DNA of 64,000 nucleotides from Rahnella bonaserana (lineage in GTDB: Bacteria; Pseudomonadota; Gammaproteobacteria; Enterobacterales; Enterobacteriaceae), in contig NZ_JAFMOW010000068.1 of NCBI RefSeq assembly GCF_019049675.1, positions 124,001 to 188,000 on the forward strand. The letters are read 5' to 3'. Shown in pieces: positions 8,488 through 18,719 of the stretch (positions are counted from its first letter, which is position 1; the number at the start of each line of letters is the position of its first letter). A program made the position numbers and the translations under genes. The notes below the pieces were generated by a model that was given only the letters and a program-made list of their open reading frames with translations, was not told the DNA's origin and made no database searches.

Positions 8488-9321
8488 TTATTTAGCCGGC
8501 GCAGCCAGGCTGGCGAAGAAGGCGCGGATCAGGCGGGTGAAATCACCGACGGCGAGTTTCGCGCAGCTCAGGGTTTGCTCGTGGGAAAGCGGGGTGTCGG
8601 AAAGCCCTTCAGCAAAGTTGGTCATGGCGGAGACCGCCAGTACTTTAAGTCCGCAATGGCGTGCAGATATCACTTCCGGCACGATGGACATCCCAACCAC
8701 ATCGCAGCCTAATATTTGCATCATGCGGATTTCTGCCGGTGTTTCGAAGTTCGGGCCGGTATAGGCAGCGAAAACCCCTTCGGCGACGTCGATGTCAAGT
8801 TTGCCTGCGACGGTGTGCAGCTGAGCGCGTAAGTCTTTGTCATAGGCGTTGGCGAGGCTGAAAAAACGCGGACCAAAGCGGTCATCGTTCGGACCCGCCA
8901 GCGGCGATTCCGGCATAAAACTGACATGATCGGTCAGCGCCACCAGCCTTCCGGGCGCGACTTCCTTGCGCATCGAACCGGCGGCATTGGTTGCCAGCAG
9001 AAATTCACAGCCAAGCAGTTTGCAGGTGCGCACCGCGCTGGTCATCACCGCCATACCGTGGCCTTCATACATGTGGCCGCGGCCTTTCATGCACATCACC
9101 GGCACACCTTCGAGCGTGCCAAGTACCAGTTCACCGGCATGACCGACAACGCTGCTTTGCGGGAATCCCGGTAGCTCGCTGTAAGGAAGGGTGACGGCGT
9201 CCGACATATCGTCACACAAGGCGCCCAGGCCAGAACCGAGGATCAGGGCGGCTTTCGGAATAAAGCCGGGTGCGCGCTGGCGGATAAGGGCGGCGCAGTC
9301 AAAAGCATTGTTATTGAGCAT
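8488..9321 (-). CDS. xapA: Xanthosine/purine nucleoside phosphorylase XapA
   Basis: A 277-residue trimeric-type purine nucleoside phosphorylase that cleaves xanthosine, inosine and guanosine to base and ribose 1-phosphate. It tracks E. coli XapA closely: ALILGSGLGALCDDM (phosphate loop), GHAGELVLG, GRGHMYEGHG, TNAAGSMR, GPNFETPAEIRMMQILG and DVVGMSIVPEVI. I chose the ATG at 9319-9321, preceded by GAGAAGTGATC; an ATG five codons upstream has no ribosome site. It is the first gene of a leftward operon with a TsgA-type transporter and is divergent from xapR, as expected for XapR-controlled genes. Confidence 0.94.
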   Translation of the reverse strand: MLNNNAFDCAALIRQRAPGFIPKAALILGSGLGALCDDMSDAVTLPYSELPGFPQSSVVGHAGELVLGTLEGVPVMCMKGRGHMYEGHGMAVMTSAVRTCKLLGCEFLLATNAAGSMRKEVAPGRLVALTDHVSFMPESPLAGPNDDRFGPRFFSLANAYDKDLRAQLHTVAGKLDIDVAEGVFAAYTGPNFETPAEIRMMQILGCDVVGMSIVPEVISARHCGLKVLAVSAMTNFAEGLSDTPLSHEQTLSCAKLAVGDFTRLIRAFFASLAAPAK

Positions 9322-9364
9322 GATCACTTCTCTCATTTTTCACAGTAGGGTGGGAGTGAAGGCA

Positions 9365-9393
9365 ATGCTAGTGTGGGCGGCTGTTGCGGTCTA
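9365..9393 (-). promoter_or_regulatory. Putative xapA promoter
   Basis: On the minus strand TAGACC (9393-9388) and TAGCAT (9370-9365) are separated by 17 bases and could be -35 and -10 boxes. The predicted transcript start near 9358 puts the centre of the 9411-9435 palindrome at about -65, the usual LysR-type recognition position. Confidence 0.5.
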
Positions 9394-9410
9394 ATACCGA
9401 TATCCGCAGG

Positions 9411-9435
9411 GATTTATAGTCAAAACCTATAAATC
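9411..9435. promoter_or_regulatory. LysR-type operator candidate for XapR
   Basis: GATTTATAG at 9411-9419 and its exact complement CTATAAATC at 9427-9435 are separated by seven bases. The inner ATAG-N7-CTAT is the T-N11-A form bound by LysR regulators. It sits in the xapA-xapR divergent region, overlapping the likely xapR leader. Confidence 0.7.
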
Positions 9436-9479
9436 TAATGTTCAGAAATTTAAGGATAAAAGATGCCACGGAGACCTGT

Positions 9480-10427
9480 ATGACACGGCCGTTTACCGAT
9501 TCCGTTTTCGATCTCGGCCAGATTAATCTGCGGCTGTTGCACTACTTTCGCGTGGTGGCGGAGGAGCTGAGTTTCAGCAAGGCGGCGGTGCGTCTGAATA
9601 TGTCGCAGCCGCCGCTCAGTCTGCATATCAAAGAGCTGGAGAATCTGCTTGGCACGCCGTTGTTTCTGCGTACCACGCGGTCAGTGTCGCTGACACCTGC
9701 CGGTGCGGCGCTGATGCGGGAAGCCGGACTGATGCTCGACAGCATTAACCGTTCGCTGCATCAGGTACGCAAAATTGGACGCGGGGAAGTCGGGCACATT
9801 CAGTTTGGTACCGTGGGCACCGCCGCCTGGGGACCGCTGATGCCTGCGCTGAACAGCTTTGCCCGTATTGCGCCCGAGATCAGCTGGACAGTGACAGAAC
9901 TGACGCCTGTGCAGCAGATTGATGCTTTGCAGTTGCAGCGTATTGATATCGGTATCTGGCGCGAGGCAAAATTGGCGCTTCCGCACGGGTTGTCGAGCCG
10001 TCTTATGGGGCGCGAAAACGTGGCGCTGGCGATTTCTGAACATCATCCGCTGGCGATGAAAAACAGCGTCGTGCTCGGTGAACTGGCGCATGAGGATTTT
10101 ATTCTGATGCCGATGAACGCATCGAGTCTGGGCAGTTATCTGTATTCGATGTGCCGTCAGCACGGTTTTTTACCAAAAATCGTTCAGCAGGTGAATGAGC
10201 CGCAAACGGCGCTGGCGCTGGTGGCGAACGGTTATGGCATCACGCTGTTGCCGGAAAGTTATGCGCGTATTCACTGGCCTGGTGTGCGGTTCTGTGCCCT
10301 GAGTGAACGGTTGCCGGTAGATTTGTATGCGATTTATCCGCTGGATTCGGTGACACCGGCGGCGGCACGATTTCTGGATTCACTGGAAGGAAAGCGTGAA
10401 ACAGCAGGGCCGGAGCCCCGCTGTTAA
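9480..10427 (+). CDS. xapR: LysR-family regulator XapR
   Basis: A 315-residue activator with an N-terminal winged helix (LRLLHYFRVVAEELSFSKAA, RLNMSQPPLSLHIKELENLLG) and a C-terminal effector domain. It resembles E. coli XapR in both parts, including VNEPQTALALVANGYGITLL near residue 255. I chose the ATG at 9480, preceded by GGAG six bases upstream; an in-frame ATG at 9438 lies within the operator region. It is divergent from xapA and should activate it with xanthosine or a related nucleoside. A GC-rich inverted repeat covers its last codons, and it converges on the second TsgA-type gene 15 bases later. Confidence 0.88.
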   Translation: MTRPFTDSVFDLGQINLRLLHYFRVVAEELSFSKAAVRLNMSQPPLSLHIKELENLLGTPLFLRTTRSVSLTPAGAALMREAGLMLDSINRSLHQVRKIGRGEVGHIQFGTVGTAAWGPLMPALNSFARIAPEISWTVTELTPVQQIDALQLQRIDIGIWREAKLALPHGLSSRLMGRENVALAISEHHPLAMKNSVVLGELAHEDFILMPMNASSLGSYLYSMCRQHGFLPKIVQQVNEPQTALALVANGYGITLLPESYARIHWPGVRFCALSERLPVDLYAIYPLDSVTPAAARFLDSLEGKRETAGPEPRC

Positions 10428-10442
10428 GGAAGTGACGGAATG

Positions 10443-11639
10443 TTATGCCGCCATCTCGCGGTGGATTTTTTCCGCTTTACTGCGCACACCGGCGATGATC
10501 ACCGCCAGCACCAGCAGAACGTATGAGACGGTCGCGATATTCAGCGCCCAGAACAGGCCGTACTCGCGGTAAATGAAGGAGGAGAACGAGGCGAAAATCA
10601 GCGTACCGACGGAAGCCGTTGTCAGCAGCGCAGAGGTCAGCGTTGGCGGTGAGTTTTTCACCTGCAGGCTGCCGTAGCTCATCAGGCCGGAGAACATACC
10701 GGAGTTACAGAAACCGAACAGGCCAACCGCAATCATCACCAGCGTGGTGTTCTCATTGTGTGTCACCACAAACAGGCTGATTAACCCGATGATGGCTGAC
10801 GCAAACAGGAAGGTACGCAGTTTCACAAAACGTACGGTGAACTGGTTCAGGAACAGGCCAATCGCTTTCACCATCCAGTAAGTGGTGATGTAAATCGCCG
10901 CTTTGTCAGTGTCCAGATCGAAATGCTCATGCAACCAGCTTGGCATCCACAGGGTGAAAACCAGTTCGCTGAAGACGAAGGCGAACAGGGCAAAACACAA
11001 CACATAAGCCGCGAAGCCCCAAGGCTCTTTCGCTTCACGCTCGCTTTTCGCCACTTTTTCCGGCTGAGCCACGGTCGGGAATTTCTGACCCACACACAGC
11101 AGGATCATCAGCACGCTCAGCGTACCCATGATGCCGTACATCGCCAGCCAGCTCGCGCCATGCTTGAACAGGAAACCGAGCACCAGAGACAGCGTCATGC
11201 CGGAAAGCGCAAAGAAGAAGTCGGTGAAGATTAAGTTGGCTGAACGTTTTTTCGGATCGTCATTAATTCGCACAACCAGATAGCTGCCAATCGACATCAT
11301 CAGGCCAGCTGTGGCACCAATCAGGAAAACACCGATGCCAAACAGGGTGATCGAAGGCATCACGAACAGTGCGATACAGGTCAGGATAGTGATAACAGAA
11401 CCCGTGATCAGTTGCTTACCCAGATCGAACTTACGCATCAGGATGCCACTGATCATGATCGGCAGGAATAAACCGATGTTCATCAGTGAGAACATGAGGC
11501 CGATAAAGGCGGGATCTTTATTAAACGCGGTGGCGACTGGCCCGATAACAATACCCAGAGTGGAGACAAGTCCCCCTGTAAAAAAGTAACTTAGCCACGA
11601 AATCACATTAAGACGCGGGCGGTTATAAACAGTTTCCAT
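10443..11639 (-). CDS. TsgA-family MFS transporter, copy 2
   Basis: A 398-residue twelve-helix MFS protein, the same length as and strikingly similar to the copy at 7.3-8.5 kb; ISWLSYFFTG, LVSTLGIVIGP and FIG-MF-LMNIGLFLPIM recur. It is a clear paralog, probably from local duplication. It is transcribed alone, from the region shared with iaaA, and converges with xapR. The cytoplasmic loop after helix 6 (EKVAKSEREAKEP) is the most different part. No palindrome like the xapA operator is seen upstream, so its regulation and perhaps substrate may differ from copy 1. Confidence 0.87.
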   Translation of the reverse strand: METVYNRPRLNVISWLSYFFTGGLVSTLGIVIGPVATAFNKDPAFIGLMFSLMNIGLFLPIMISGILMRKFDLGKQLITGSVITILTCIALFVMPSITLFGIGVFLIGATAGLMMSIGSYLVVRINDDPKKRSANLIFTDFFFALSGMTLSLVLGFLFKHGASWLAMYGIMGTLSVLMILLCVGQKFPTVAQPEKVAKSEREAKEPWGFAAYVLCFALFAFVFSELVFTLWMPSWLHEHFDLDTDKAAIYITTYWMVKAIGLFLNQFTVRFVKLRTFLFASAIIGLISLFVVTHNENTTLVMIAVGLFGFCNSGMFSGLMSYGSLQVKNSPPTLTSALLTTASVGTLIFASFSSFIYREYGLFWALNIATVSYVLLVLAVIIAGVRSKAEKIHREMAA

Positions 11640-11915
11640 AAACTGATTTCCTAAAAAGAGAAAATAAAAAAGTCGCGGTAAGCTTATCCAGAGGTGCTTT
11701 TCCCGCGATTAGGACGTTTATTATTGCTGTTCTCTGGTGATTTGTCCCGCATGTATATTCAATTGCAGCATTTGTTTTTCCTAAACAATCTAAGCAATTA
11801 GCGCCATTTTGGTGGCGATGCATTTCTGCTTTACATACTGTAGCGGGCTAAATATAGTCAAAAAACAGGTCAACATCTTCCATACATAAATACAACATCG
11901 AAAGGTGCAGTGCTA

Positions 11916-12923
11916 ATGAGTTCTTCTACTGATAATTCAGCGGCTTCCGTTTCGAACAAGAAGCGTCCGGTCATCGCTATTCATGGGGGGGCCGGGGCAA
12001 TAACCCGTGCGGCAATGAGCGCCGAAAAAGAACAACTTTACTTAGCCGAACTGGAAAGGATTGTCAGCGCCGGACAGGCTATTCTGGCCGCCGGTGGCAG
12101 CGCGTTGGACGCAGTTACCGAAGCCGTGCGCCTGCTGGAAGAATGCCCGTTATTTAATGCAGGTAAAGGCGCGGTATTCACCCATCAGGGGGCGCATGAA
12201 TTAGATGCCTGCATTATGGATGGCCGCACACTGGATGCCGGCGCGGTTTGCGGCGTCAGCCATATCCGCAATCCCATTCTGACTGCCCGTAAGGTGCTGG
12301 AAAACAGCCCGCACGTGCTGTTTACCGGCGCAGGCGCAGAAGATTTTGCCCGTGCCAATGGTCAGGAAATGGTGGAGCCGGAGTATTTTTTCACTCAGGA
12401 ACGTTATGACCAGTTGCAGCGCGCCATCGCCGCTGATACCGGGGTGATGCTCGATCACGACGGGGCGACGCTGAATGCTTCAGGCGAACCGATTGATCCG
12501 GAACATAAATTCGGCACCGTAGGCGCGGTGGCGATAGATGAACTTGGTAATCTGGCGGCGGCAACATCAACCGGCGGAATGACTAACAAACAGGCCGGAC
12601 GCGTTGGCGACTCGCCGATCATTGGCGCAGGGTGCTACGCCAGCAACAATACGGTGGCGATTTCCAGCACCGGAACGGGTGAAGTGTTTATGCGTACCGT
12701 CGCTGCTTACGACGTCGCGGCGCTGATGGAATACGCCGGCTTAACGCTGGAAGAAGCCACGCACAAAGTGGTGCAGGAAAAATTGCTCCCGCTGGGAGGA
12801 AGTGGCGGAATGATTGCCGTGGATAAATTTGGCAACGTGGAACTGCCTTTCAACAGTGAAGGTATGTACCGCGGCTTTGCCCGCGTGGGCGAAGCACCTG
12901 TCGTCAGTATTTACCGCTCATGA
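11916..12923 (+). CDS. iaaA: Isoaspartyl peptidase/L-asparaginase IaaA
   Basis: A 335-residue N-terminal-nucleophile hydrolase that removes isoaspartyl residues from dipeptides and hydrolyses L-asparagine. The precursor cleaves itself before the catalytic threonine in KFGTVGAV (Thr201), giving alpha and beta subunits. The IAIHGGAGA start motif, NAGKGAVFT and [11 protein letters not shown] (substrate pocket) are all present. I chose ATG 11916, nine bases after AAAGGTG; an in-frame GTG two codons earlier is too close. It overlaps gsiA by four bases, placing it first in iaaA-gsiABCD as in E. coli, where the operon salvages cysteine and peptides from glutathione. Confidence 0.96.
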   Translation: MSSSTDNSAASVSNKKRPVIAIHGGAGAITRAAMSAEKEQLYLAELERIVSAGQAILAAGGSALDAVTEAVRLLEECPLFNAGKGAVFTHQGAHELDACIMDGRTLDAGAVCGVSHIRNPILTARKVLENSPHVLFTGAGAEDFARANGQEMVEPEYFFTQERYDQLQRAIAADTGVMLDHDGATLNASGEPIDPEHKFGTVGAVAIDELGNLAAATSTGGMTNKQAGRVGDSPIIGAGCYASNNTVAISSTGTGEVFMRTVAAYDVAALMEYAGLTLEEATHKVVQEKLLPLGGSGGMIAVDKFGNVELPFNSEGMYRGFARVGEAPVVSIYRS

Positions 12924-14776
12924 ACCATTCCCTGACTCTGCCTTCCGACCACGTTCTGGCGGTAAGCCAGCTCAGCGTGCAGTTCGCGCATGAAGGGCAA
13001 ATCATCCCGGCGGTGAATCAGCTCAGTTTTCAGGTGAAACGTGGCGAAACGCTGGCGATAGTCGGCGAATCCGGTTCCGGTAAATCCGTCACCTCGCTGG
13101 CGCTGATGCGTCTGGTTGAGCAGGGCGGCGGGCAGATCACGCAGGGCGAAATGCAGTTTCGACGCCGTAACGGTGAAGTGGTTGATCTGATGGCGGCGAC
13201 GCAGCCCGCCATGCGCAGCCTGCGCGGTGCGGATATGGCGATGATATTTCAGGAGCCGATGACGTCGCTCAATCCGGTGTTTCCGGTAGGCGAACAGATT
13301 GCCGAGTCCATCCGTCTGCATCAGAACAAAGATCACCGTGCCGCGCGTGCCGAAGCCTTACGCATGCTTGATCTGGTGCGTATTCCCGAAGCCCGGAATA
13401 TTCTCGACAGCTTTCCGCATCAGCTTTCCGGTGGTATGCGCCAGCGGGTGATGATTGCGATGGCGTTGTCGTGCAAACCGGCGTTACTGATAGCCGATGA
13501 ACCGACCACGGCGCTGGATGTGACCATTCAGGCACAGATTTTACAGCTGATCCGTGTTCTGCAAAAAGAGATGCACATGGGCGTGATTTTCATCACCCAC
13601 GACATGGGCGTGGTGGCGGAGATTGCCGACCGCGTGCTGGTCATGCATCAGGGTAACAGCGTGGAAACCGGCGAAGCGGGCGCGATATTTCGTACGCCGC
13701 AAGAACCCTATACGCAGACGTTGCTGGCGGCGGTGCCAAAACTCGGATCTATGGCCGGAAAACCCTTGCCGGCGAAATTCCCGTTACCTGATCAAGCAGA
13801 AAGCGATCCGGCGCTGATCCAAAACACCCTGACGCCCGGTGTGCCGCCGATATTGCAGGTGCGTGATCTGGTGACCCGTTTCGACCTGCGCAGCGGTATT
13901 TTTAACCGCGTGACACGTCGTGTTCATGCGGTTGAAAAAGTCAGTTTTGATTTGCATCCCGGTGAAACGCTGGCGCTGGTTGGCGAATCCGGTTGCGGAA
14001 AATCCACCACCGGCCGTTCGTTGCTTAAACTGGTGAAAAGTCAGGGCGGTACCATCACCTTTGACGGCAAGACACTGACGGACATCAGCGGCAGCGCACT
14101 GCAACATCTGCGCCGCGATATTCAGTTTATTTTCCAGGATCCTTATGCGTCACTCGACCCGCGTCTGACGGTCGGGTATTCGATTATGGAGCCGTTGCTG
14201 GTGCATAACCTGGCAAAGGGCGCAGAGGCAGAGGCGCGTGTCGCGTGGCTGCTGGAAAAAGTTGGGCTGCTGCCGGAACATGCGCAGCGCTATCCTCACG
14301 AATTCTCCGGCGGTCAGCGGCAGCGAATTTGTATCGCACGCGCACTGGCACTCAATCCTAAAGTGGTGATCGCTGACGAATCGGTATCGGCGCTGGATGT
14401 ATCGATCCGCGCGCAAATCGTTAATCTTTTGATGGATTTACAGAAAGAGTTCGGGCTGGCCTTTTTGTTTATTTCACACGATATGGCGGTGGTGGAGCGC
14501 ATCAGTCACCGCGTCGCCGTGATGTATCTCGGTCAGATTGTGGAAATCGGCTCGCGCCGCGCGGTGTTTGAAAATCCGCAGCATCCGTATACCCGCAAAC
14601 TGATGGCGGCGGTGCCGGTGGCCGATCCGGGTCATAAGCGCAAAGATCAGGCGCTGCTGGTGGATGACATTCCCAGCCCGATTCGTGCGCTTAATGATGA
14701 GCCGGTTGTCGCACCGCTGGTTCAGGTGGCGGAAGGGCATTTTGTTGCCCGGCACGCCATTGCAGGCGTTTACTGA
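12920..14776 (+). CDS. gsiA: Glutathione ABC transporter ATPase GsiA
   Basis: A 618-residue fused ATPase carrying two complete nucleotide-binding domains that power glutathione import. Domain 1: Walker A GESGSGKS (residues 49-56), signature LSGGMRQR, Walker [13 protein letters not shown]. Domain 2: Walker [10 protein letters not shown], signature FSGGQRQR, Walker [13 protein letters not shown]. Each is followed by the oligopeptide-type C-terminal segment ([14 protein letters not shown] and [16 protein letters not shown]). It overlaps iaaA by the ATGA of its start, implying translational coupling, and is followed by the binding-protein gene gsiB. Confidence 0.96.
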   Translation: MNHSLTLPSDHVLAVSQLSVQFAHEGQIIPAVNQLSFQVKRGETLAIVGESGSGKSVTSLALMRLVEQGGGQITQGEMQFRRRNGEVVDLMAATQPAMRSLRGADMAMIFQEPMTSLNPVFPVGEQIAESIRLHQNKDHRAARAEALRMLDLVRIPEARNILDSFPHQLSGGMRQRVMIAMALSCKPALLIADEPTTALDVTIQAQILQLIRVLQKEMHMGVIFITHDMGVVAEIADRVLVMHQGNSVETGEAGAIFRTPQEPYTQTLLAAVPKLGSMAGKPLPAKFPLPDQAESDPALIQNTLTPGVPPILQVRDLVTRFDLRSGIFNRVTRRVHAVEKVSFDLHPGETLALVGESGCGKSTTGRSLLKLVKSQGGTITFDGKTLTDISGSALQHLRRDIQFIFQDPYASLDPRLTVGYSIMEPLLVHNLAKGAEAEARVAWLLEKVGLLPEHAQRYPHEFSGGQRQRICIARALALNPKVVIADESVSALDVSIRAQIVNLLMDLQKEFGLAFLFISHDMAVVERISHRVAVMYLGQIVEIGSRRAVFENPQHPYTRKLMAAVPVADPGHKRKDQALLVDDIPSPIRALNDEPVVAPLVQVAEGHFVARHAIAGVY

Positions 14777-14835
14777 TTTTTATGGTGGCTCATCTTGAAC
14801 CACTTTTTAACGGGTATGACAGGAAAGGAACTGAT

Positions 14836-16392
14836 ATGAATCAGCATAAACACAAAGGTAAGAACGTTGTCCGTCAGGCCGTGCTCGCTGCCGCTGTTTT
14901 CGGTTCGCTGGCTTCGGCGTCTGCCTGGGCGGCGAAAGACGTGGTTGTCGCGGTAGGTTCTAACTTCACCTCGCTTGATCCTTATGACGCCAACGACACC
15001 CTGTCGCAGGCGGTGGCTAAATCTTTCTATCAGGGGCTGTTTGGCTTTGATAAAGATATGAAGCTGGAAAACGTGCTGGCTGACAGCTATACGGTCAGCA
15101 AAGATGGACTGGTTTACACCATCAAACTGCATCCGGGAATTAAATTCCAGGACGGCACAGATTTCAACGCCGCGGCGGTAAAGGTTAACTTTGACCGCGC
15201 GAGCAATCCGGACAGCCACCTCAAACGCTACAACCTGTTTAAAAATATCGCCAGCACCGAAGCGGTGGATGATACCACGGTGAAAATTACGCTGAAAGAA
15301 CCGTTCTCCGCGTTCATCAACATTCTGGCGCACCCGTCGGCGGTGATTATTTCTCCGGCTGCGCTGACCAAATACGGCAAAGACATCGGCTTCCATCCTG
15401 TCGGTACCGGTCCGTACACGCTGGAACAATGGAATCAGACCGATTTCGTGAAAGTGAAGAAATTCGATGGTTACTGGAAAAAAGGCGAGCCGAAACTCGA
15501 CACCATCACCTGGCGCCCGGTAGTGGATAACAATACCCGTGCTGCGATGCTGCAAACCGGTGAAGCGGATCTGGCGTTCCCTGTGCCTTACGAGCAGGCC
15601 GCATTACTGGAGAAAAACGATAAGCTGGATCTGGTGGCGGCGCCGTCGATTCTGCACCGTTACATCAGTTTTAACGTGACGCAAAAGCCTTTCGATAACG
15701 TCAAAGTGCGTGAGGCAATCAACTACGCCATTAACAAACAGGCGCTGATCAAAGTGGCCTTTGCCGGTTACGCGGTGCCATCAGAAGGGCCGCTGCCGCA
15801 GGGAATCGAATACGCCGCGAAATTTAAACCGTGGCCGTATGATCCGGCTAAAGCCAAACAATTGCTGAAAGAAGCCGGTTATCCGGACGGTTTCACCACT
15901 ACGCTGTGGTCGTCGCACAACAACAGCACGGCGCAGAAAGTGTTGCAGTTCACCCAGCAGCAGCTGGCGCAGGTCGGTATCAAAGTAACGGTTACCGCAA
16001 TGGATGCCGCGCAGCGTGCCGCACAGGTTGAGAACGTCGGGCAGAAAGAGGCGGGTATCCGCATGTTCTATACTGGCTGGTCGGCGTCTACCGGCGAAGC
16101 AGACTGGGCGCTGTCGCCGCTGTTCTCCACGCAGGCTGCGCCACCGAAGCAGTTCAACACGGCGTTCTACAGCAATGCGCAGGTGGATAAAGATCTGTCT
16201 GACGCGCTGAAAACCACCGACAAAGCCGAGAAAGCCAAACTGTACGCCGATGCCCAGAAACAAATCTGGACCGATGCACCGTGGGCATTCCTGGTGACCG
16301 AACGTCTGGTGTCGGCGAAAAATAAACGCCTGACCGGGTTCTATGTCATGCCGGATACGGCGTTCAGTTTTGATGATGCAGACGTGAAATAA
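14836..16392 (+). CDS. gsiB: Glutathione-binding periplasmic protein GsiB
   Basis: A 518-residue SBP class 5 (oligopeptide-type) periplasmic receptor for glutathione. A signal peptide runs from [14 protein letters not shown] to the cleavage region SAWAAKD near residue 30. Typical family segments are [26 protein letters not shown] and [15 protein letters not shown]. The ATG at 14836 follows AGGAAAGGAA at an ideal distance, whereas an in-frame ATG at 14782 would give an extra tail before the signal peptide. It is the third gene of iaaA-gsiABCD and is followed by a strong intercistronic hairpin. Confidence 0.95.
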   Translation: MNQHKHKGKNVVRQAVLAAAVFGSLASASAWAAKDVVVAVGSNFTSLDPYDANDTLSQAVAKSFYQGLFGFDKDMKLENVLADSYTVSKDGLVYTIKLHPGIKFQDGTDFNAAAVKVNFDRASNPDSHLKRYNLFKNIASTEAVDDTTVKITLKEPFSAFINILAHPSAVIISPAALTKYGKDIGFHPVGTGPYTLEQWNQTDFVKVKKFDGYWKKGEPKLDTITWRPVVDNNTRAAMLQTGEADLAFPVPYEQAALLEKNDKLDLVAAPSILHRYISFNVTQKPFDNVKVREAINYAINKQALIKVAFAGYAVPSEGPLPQGIEYAAKFKPWPYDPAKAKQLLKEAGYPDGFTTTLWSSHNNSTAQKVLQFTQQQLAQVGIKVTVTAMDAAQRAAQVENVGQKEAGIRMFYTGWSASTGEADWALSPLFSTQAAPPKQFNTAFYSNAQVDKDLSDALKTTDKAEKAKLYADAQKQIWTDAPWAFLVTERLVSAKNKRLTGFYVMPDTAFSFDDADVK

Positions 16393-16406
16393 TACGCGGT
16401 GAAGCT

Positions 16407-16442
16407 TTCAGGGCGCGTGGCGCACAGCGTGCGCGCCCTGAA
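16407..16442 (+). other. Intercistronic hairpin between gsiB and gsiC
   Basis: TTCAGGGCGCG (16407-16417) and CGCGCCCTGAA (16432-16442) form a perfect 11-bp stem with a 14-base loop and no T run. A second weaker stem around 16450-16468 (GTTCCGG / CCGGAAC) follows. Such stems after a binding-protein gene often protect the upstream mRNA so that receptor is made in excess over permease. Confidence 0.7.
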
Positions 16443-16501
16443 CTCATGTGTTCCGGGTCCGGAACATGGATGTCGAACCGTGAAATCACAGACAGCGAAT
16501 C

Positions 16502-17422
16502 ATGCTTAATTATTTTTTAAAACGATTACTCGGACTGATCCCGACACTGCTGATTGTGGCTGTGCTGGTGTTTTTATTTGTGCATTTGCTGCCGGGCGAT
16601 CCGGCACGGCTGATGGCCGGACAGGATGCCGATGCCAGCGTGGTAGCACTGGTACGTCAGGATCTCGGGCTGGATAAACCGCTTTATCAGCAATTCCTCA
16701 CTTTTTTCGGCAATGCGCTGACCGGTGATTTCGGTCACTCGATGGTGTCAAAACGCCCGGTCATTGATGAAATCAGTTCCCGCTTTATGCCGACTTTCTG
16801 GCTGACGCTGACCAGCATGGTGTGGTCGGTGATTTTCGGACTGGTGATTGGCGTGGTATCTGCCGTCTGGCGCAACCGCTGGCCGGACCGTCTTGGTATG
16901 GCGCTGGCTGTCTCGGGCATTTCCTTCCCGGCTTTCGCGCTGGGCATGCTGCTGATGCAAATCTTTTCCGTAGAACTGGGCTGGTTGCCGACGGTGGGAG
17001 CAGACGGCTGGCAACATTATATTCTGCCTTCTGTTACGCTCGGCGCGGCCGTGGCGGCGATCATGGCCCGCTTTACCCGCGCTTCATTTGTCGAAGTTAT
17101 GCAGGAAGATTACATGCGCACCGCACGTGCCAAAGGCGTGCATGAGGCGATGGTGGTGGTCAAACACGGTCTGCGAAACGCGATGATCCCGGTGGTCACC
17201 ATGATGGGGCTGCAGTTTGGCTTCCTGCTTGGCGGCTCGATTGTCGTGGAAAAAGTCTTCAACTGGCCGGGATTAGGGCGGTTGCTGGTCGATTCCGTTG
17301 AGATGCGTGATTATCCGGTGATACAGGCAGAAGTGCTGCTGTTCTCGCTGGAGTTCATCCTCATCAATCTGCTGGTGGACATGTTGTACGCCGTCATCAA
17401 CCCTTCCATCCGATACAAGTGA
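16502..17422 (+). CDS. gsiC: Glutathione ABC transporter permease GsiC
   Basis: A 306-residue inner-membrane permease with six predicted helices. The N-terminal helix and [15 protein letters not shown] loop are typical of DppB/GsiC permeases, and the EAA coupling loop that contacts the ATPase reads [20 protein letters not shown] near residues 203-222. It pairs with GsiD to form the channel. It follows gsiB after a 109-base gap holding a stable hairpin, and its stop overlaps a possible GTG start of gsiD. Confidence 0.96.
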   Translation: MLNYFLKRLLGLIPTLLIVAVLVFLFVHLLPGDPARLMAGQDADASVVALVRQDLGLDKPLYQQFLTFFGNALTGDFGHSMVSKRPVIDEISSRFMPTFWLTLTSMVWSVIFGLVIGVVSAVWRNRWPDRLGMALAVSGISFPAFALGMLLMQIFSVELGWLPTVGADGWQHYILPSVTLGAAVAAIMARFTRASFVEVMQEDYMRTARAKGVHEAMVVVKHGLRNAMIPVVTMMGLQFGFLLGGSIVVEKVFNWPGLGRLLVDSVEMRDYPVIQAEVLLFSLEFILINLLVDMLYAVINPSIRYK

Positions 17423-17430
17423 GTCAACGC

Positions 17431-18351
17431 ATGAAAAACTGGCGGCGAAATGCCGTACTCGCGAGTTTGCCGATAATCACACCGGGAACTGCGCAATCAC
17501 AGGCGGTCCGGACACCGTGGAAAGCGTTCTGGCGCCGATTCCGCAGGCAGCATATTGCGATGATTGCGGGTGTATTTATCCTGTTTCTGATTGTCGCGGC
17601 GATGTTTGCGCCATGGCTGGTGCCGTTTGATCCGGAAAACTATTTCGATTATGACCGTCTGAACGAGGGCCCGTCGCTGGTTCACTGGCTCGGCGTGGAT
17701 TCGCTGGGGCGCGATATTTTCAGCCGCATTCTGATGGGTACGCGGATATCACTCACCGCTGGCGTACTGTCTGTGGTGCTCGGTGCCGCGATCGGCACGG
17801 TATTCGGATTACTGGCCGGTTACTACGAAGGCTGGTGGGACCGCATCACCATGCGCGTTTGCGACGTGCTGTTTGCCTTCCCCGGTATTCTGCTGGCGAT
17901 TGCCGTGGTGGCGGTGATGGGCAACGGCATGTCTAACGTGATCATCGCGGTCGCCATCTTCAGTATTCCGGCGTTCGCACGTCTGGTGCGCGGCAATACG
18001 CTGGTGCTTAAGCAGCAAACTTATATTGAATCCGCGCGCAGCATCGGCGCATCCGACGCCACAATATTGTTCCGTCACATCCTGCCGGGCACGTTGTCAT
18101 CGATAGTGGTGTATTTCACTATGCGCATCGGTACGTCAATTATTACTGCTGCCAGCCTGTCGTTCCTCGGCATGGGCGCACAGCCGCCAACGCCGGAGTG
18201 GGGCGCGATGCTCAACGAAGCCCGCGCCGACATGGTCATGGCGCCGCACGTGGCAATCTTTCCAAGTCTGGCAATATTTCTGACCGTACTGGCGTTTAAT
18301 TTATTGGGCGATGGATTAAGGGATGCGCTGGATCCGAAATTGAAGAATTGA
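17431..18351 (+). CDS. gsiD: Glutathione ABC transporter permease GsiD
   Basis: A 306-residue DppC-type permease, partner of GsiC. Features include [16 protein letters not shown] (first helix), the [15 protein letters not shown] loop and the EAA motif [21 protein letters not shown] favour ATG 17431, which gives the [10 protein letters not shown]-terminus aligning with E. coli GsiD; a GTG at 17419 overlapping the gsiC stop would add four residues and remains possible. It is the last gene of the operon; a GGATCC-centred 16-bp palindrome follows immediately. Confidence 0.95.
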   Translation: MKNWRRNAVLASLPIITPGTAQSQAVRTPWKAFWRRFRRQHIAMIAGVFILFLIVAAMFAPWLVPFDPENYFDYDRLNEGPSLVHWLGVDSLGRDIFSRILMGTRISLTAGVLSVVLGAAIGTVFGLLAGYYEGWWDRITMRVCDVLFAFPGILLAIAVVAVMGNGMSNVIIAVAIFSIPAFARLVRGNTLVLKQQTYIESARSIGASDATILFRHILPGTLSSIVVYFTMRIGTSIITAASLSFLGMGAQPPTPEWGAMLNEARADMVMAPHVAIFPSLAIFLTVLAFNLLGDGLRDALDPKLKN

Positions 18352-18354
18352 GAT

Positions 18355-18376
18355 TTTGGGGATCCCCAAAGCCCCC
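18355..18376 (+). terminator. Possible terminator after gsiD
   Basis: TTTGGGGATCCCCAAA at 18355-18370 is a perfect palindrome three bases after the gsiD stop. A short T run occurs at 18377-18381, but the distance from the stem is larger than normal, so termination is uncertain. Confidence 0.45.
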
Positions 18377-18382
18377 TTTTTA

Positions 18383-18598
18383 ACTGAATCTCGAAGATTT
18401 CGGTTTCTTAATAACAACTTTCACATGACCTGCTGTGTTTGAAACCGACCAAAGAGGGCTAAGACGAGCCCTCTTTGGAATCTCCACGTCTCAAACTGCA
18501 CGCTCCGCTCGCTGGCAATGTTTCAGGTATTACCGAGACCGGCTGGAAATCTTGCCGCCAGGCGGTGCCTTCATTTCGGGATTGTAGCCTTGGGTCTG
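18383..18598 (+). repeat. 216-bp structured element, left copy
   Basis: This half of the gene-free 18352-18959 interval begins CTGAATCTCG and ends AGCCTTGGGTCT. It contains a perfect 10-bp stem AAAGAGGGCT / AGCCCTCTTT (18451-18476). The interval 18720-18935 is a diverged copy in the opposite orientation with the same order of landmarks. Short open frames here have no coding signature. Identity as a known repeat family is not established. Confidence 0.7.
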
Positions 18599-18719
18599 CA
18601 GCCTCTCATTCAGCAAGCTTTCTGAATCGCCCGCATGATCTTAAAATCACAGCGGACAGTTTTTCATCTTTTAAAAAAGTTGATTGACGCGATCAAAAAT
18701 GGCACCGAATAAACGGTTC

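Noticed and set aside
11623-11823. 66-codon open frame upstream of the second TsgA-type gene
   Set aside because: It overlaps the transporter start and lies in the promoter region shared with iaaA, without coding character.
18451-18476. Hairpin in the left 216-bp element as the gsi operon terminator
   Set aside because: It lies about 100 bases after the gsiD stop and has no T run on the plus strand; its counterpart in the inverted copy suggests a role within the element instead.
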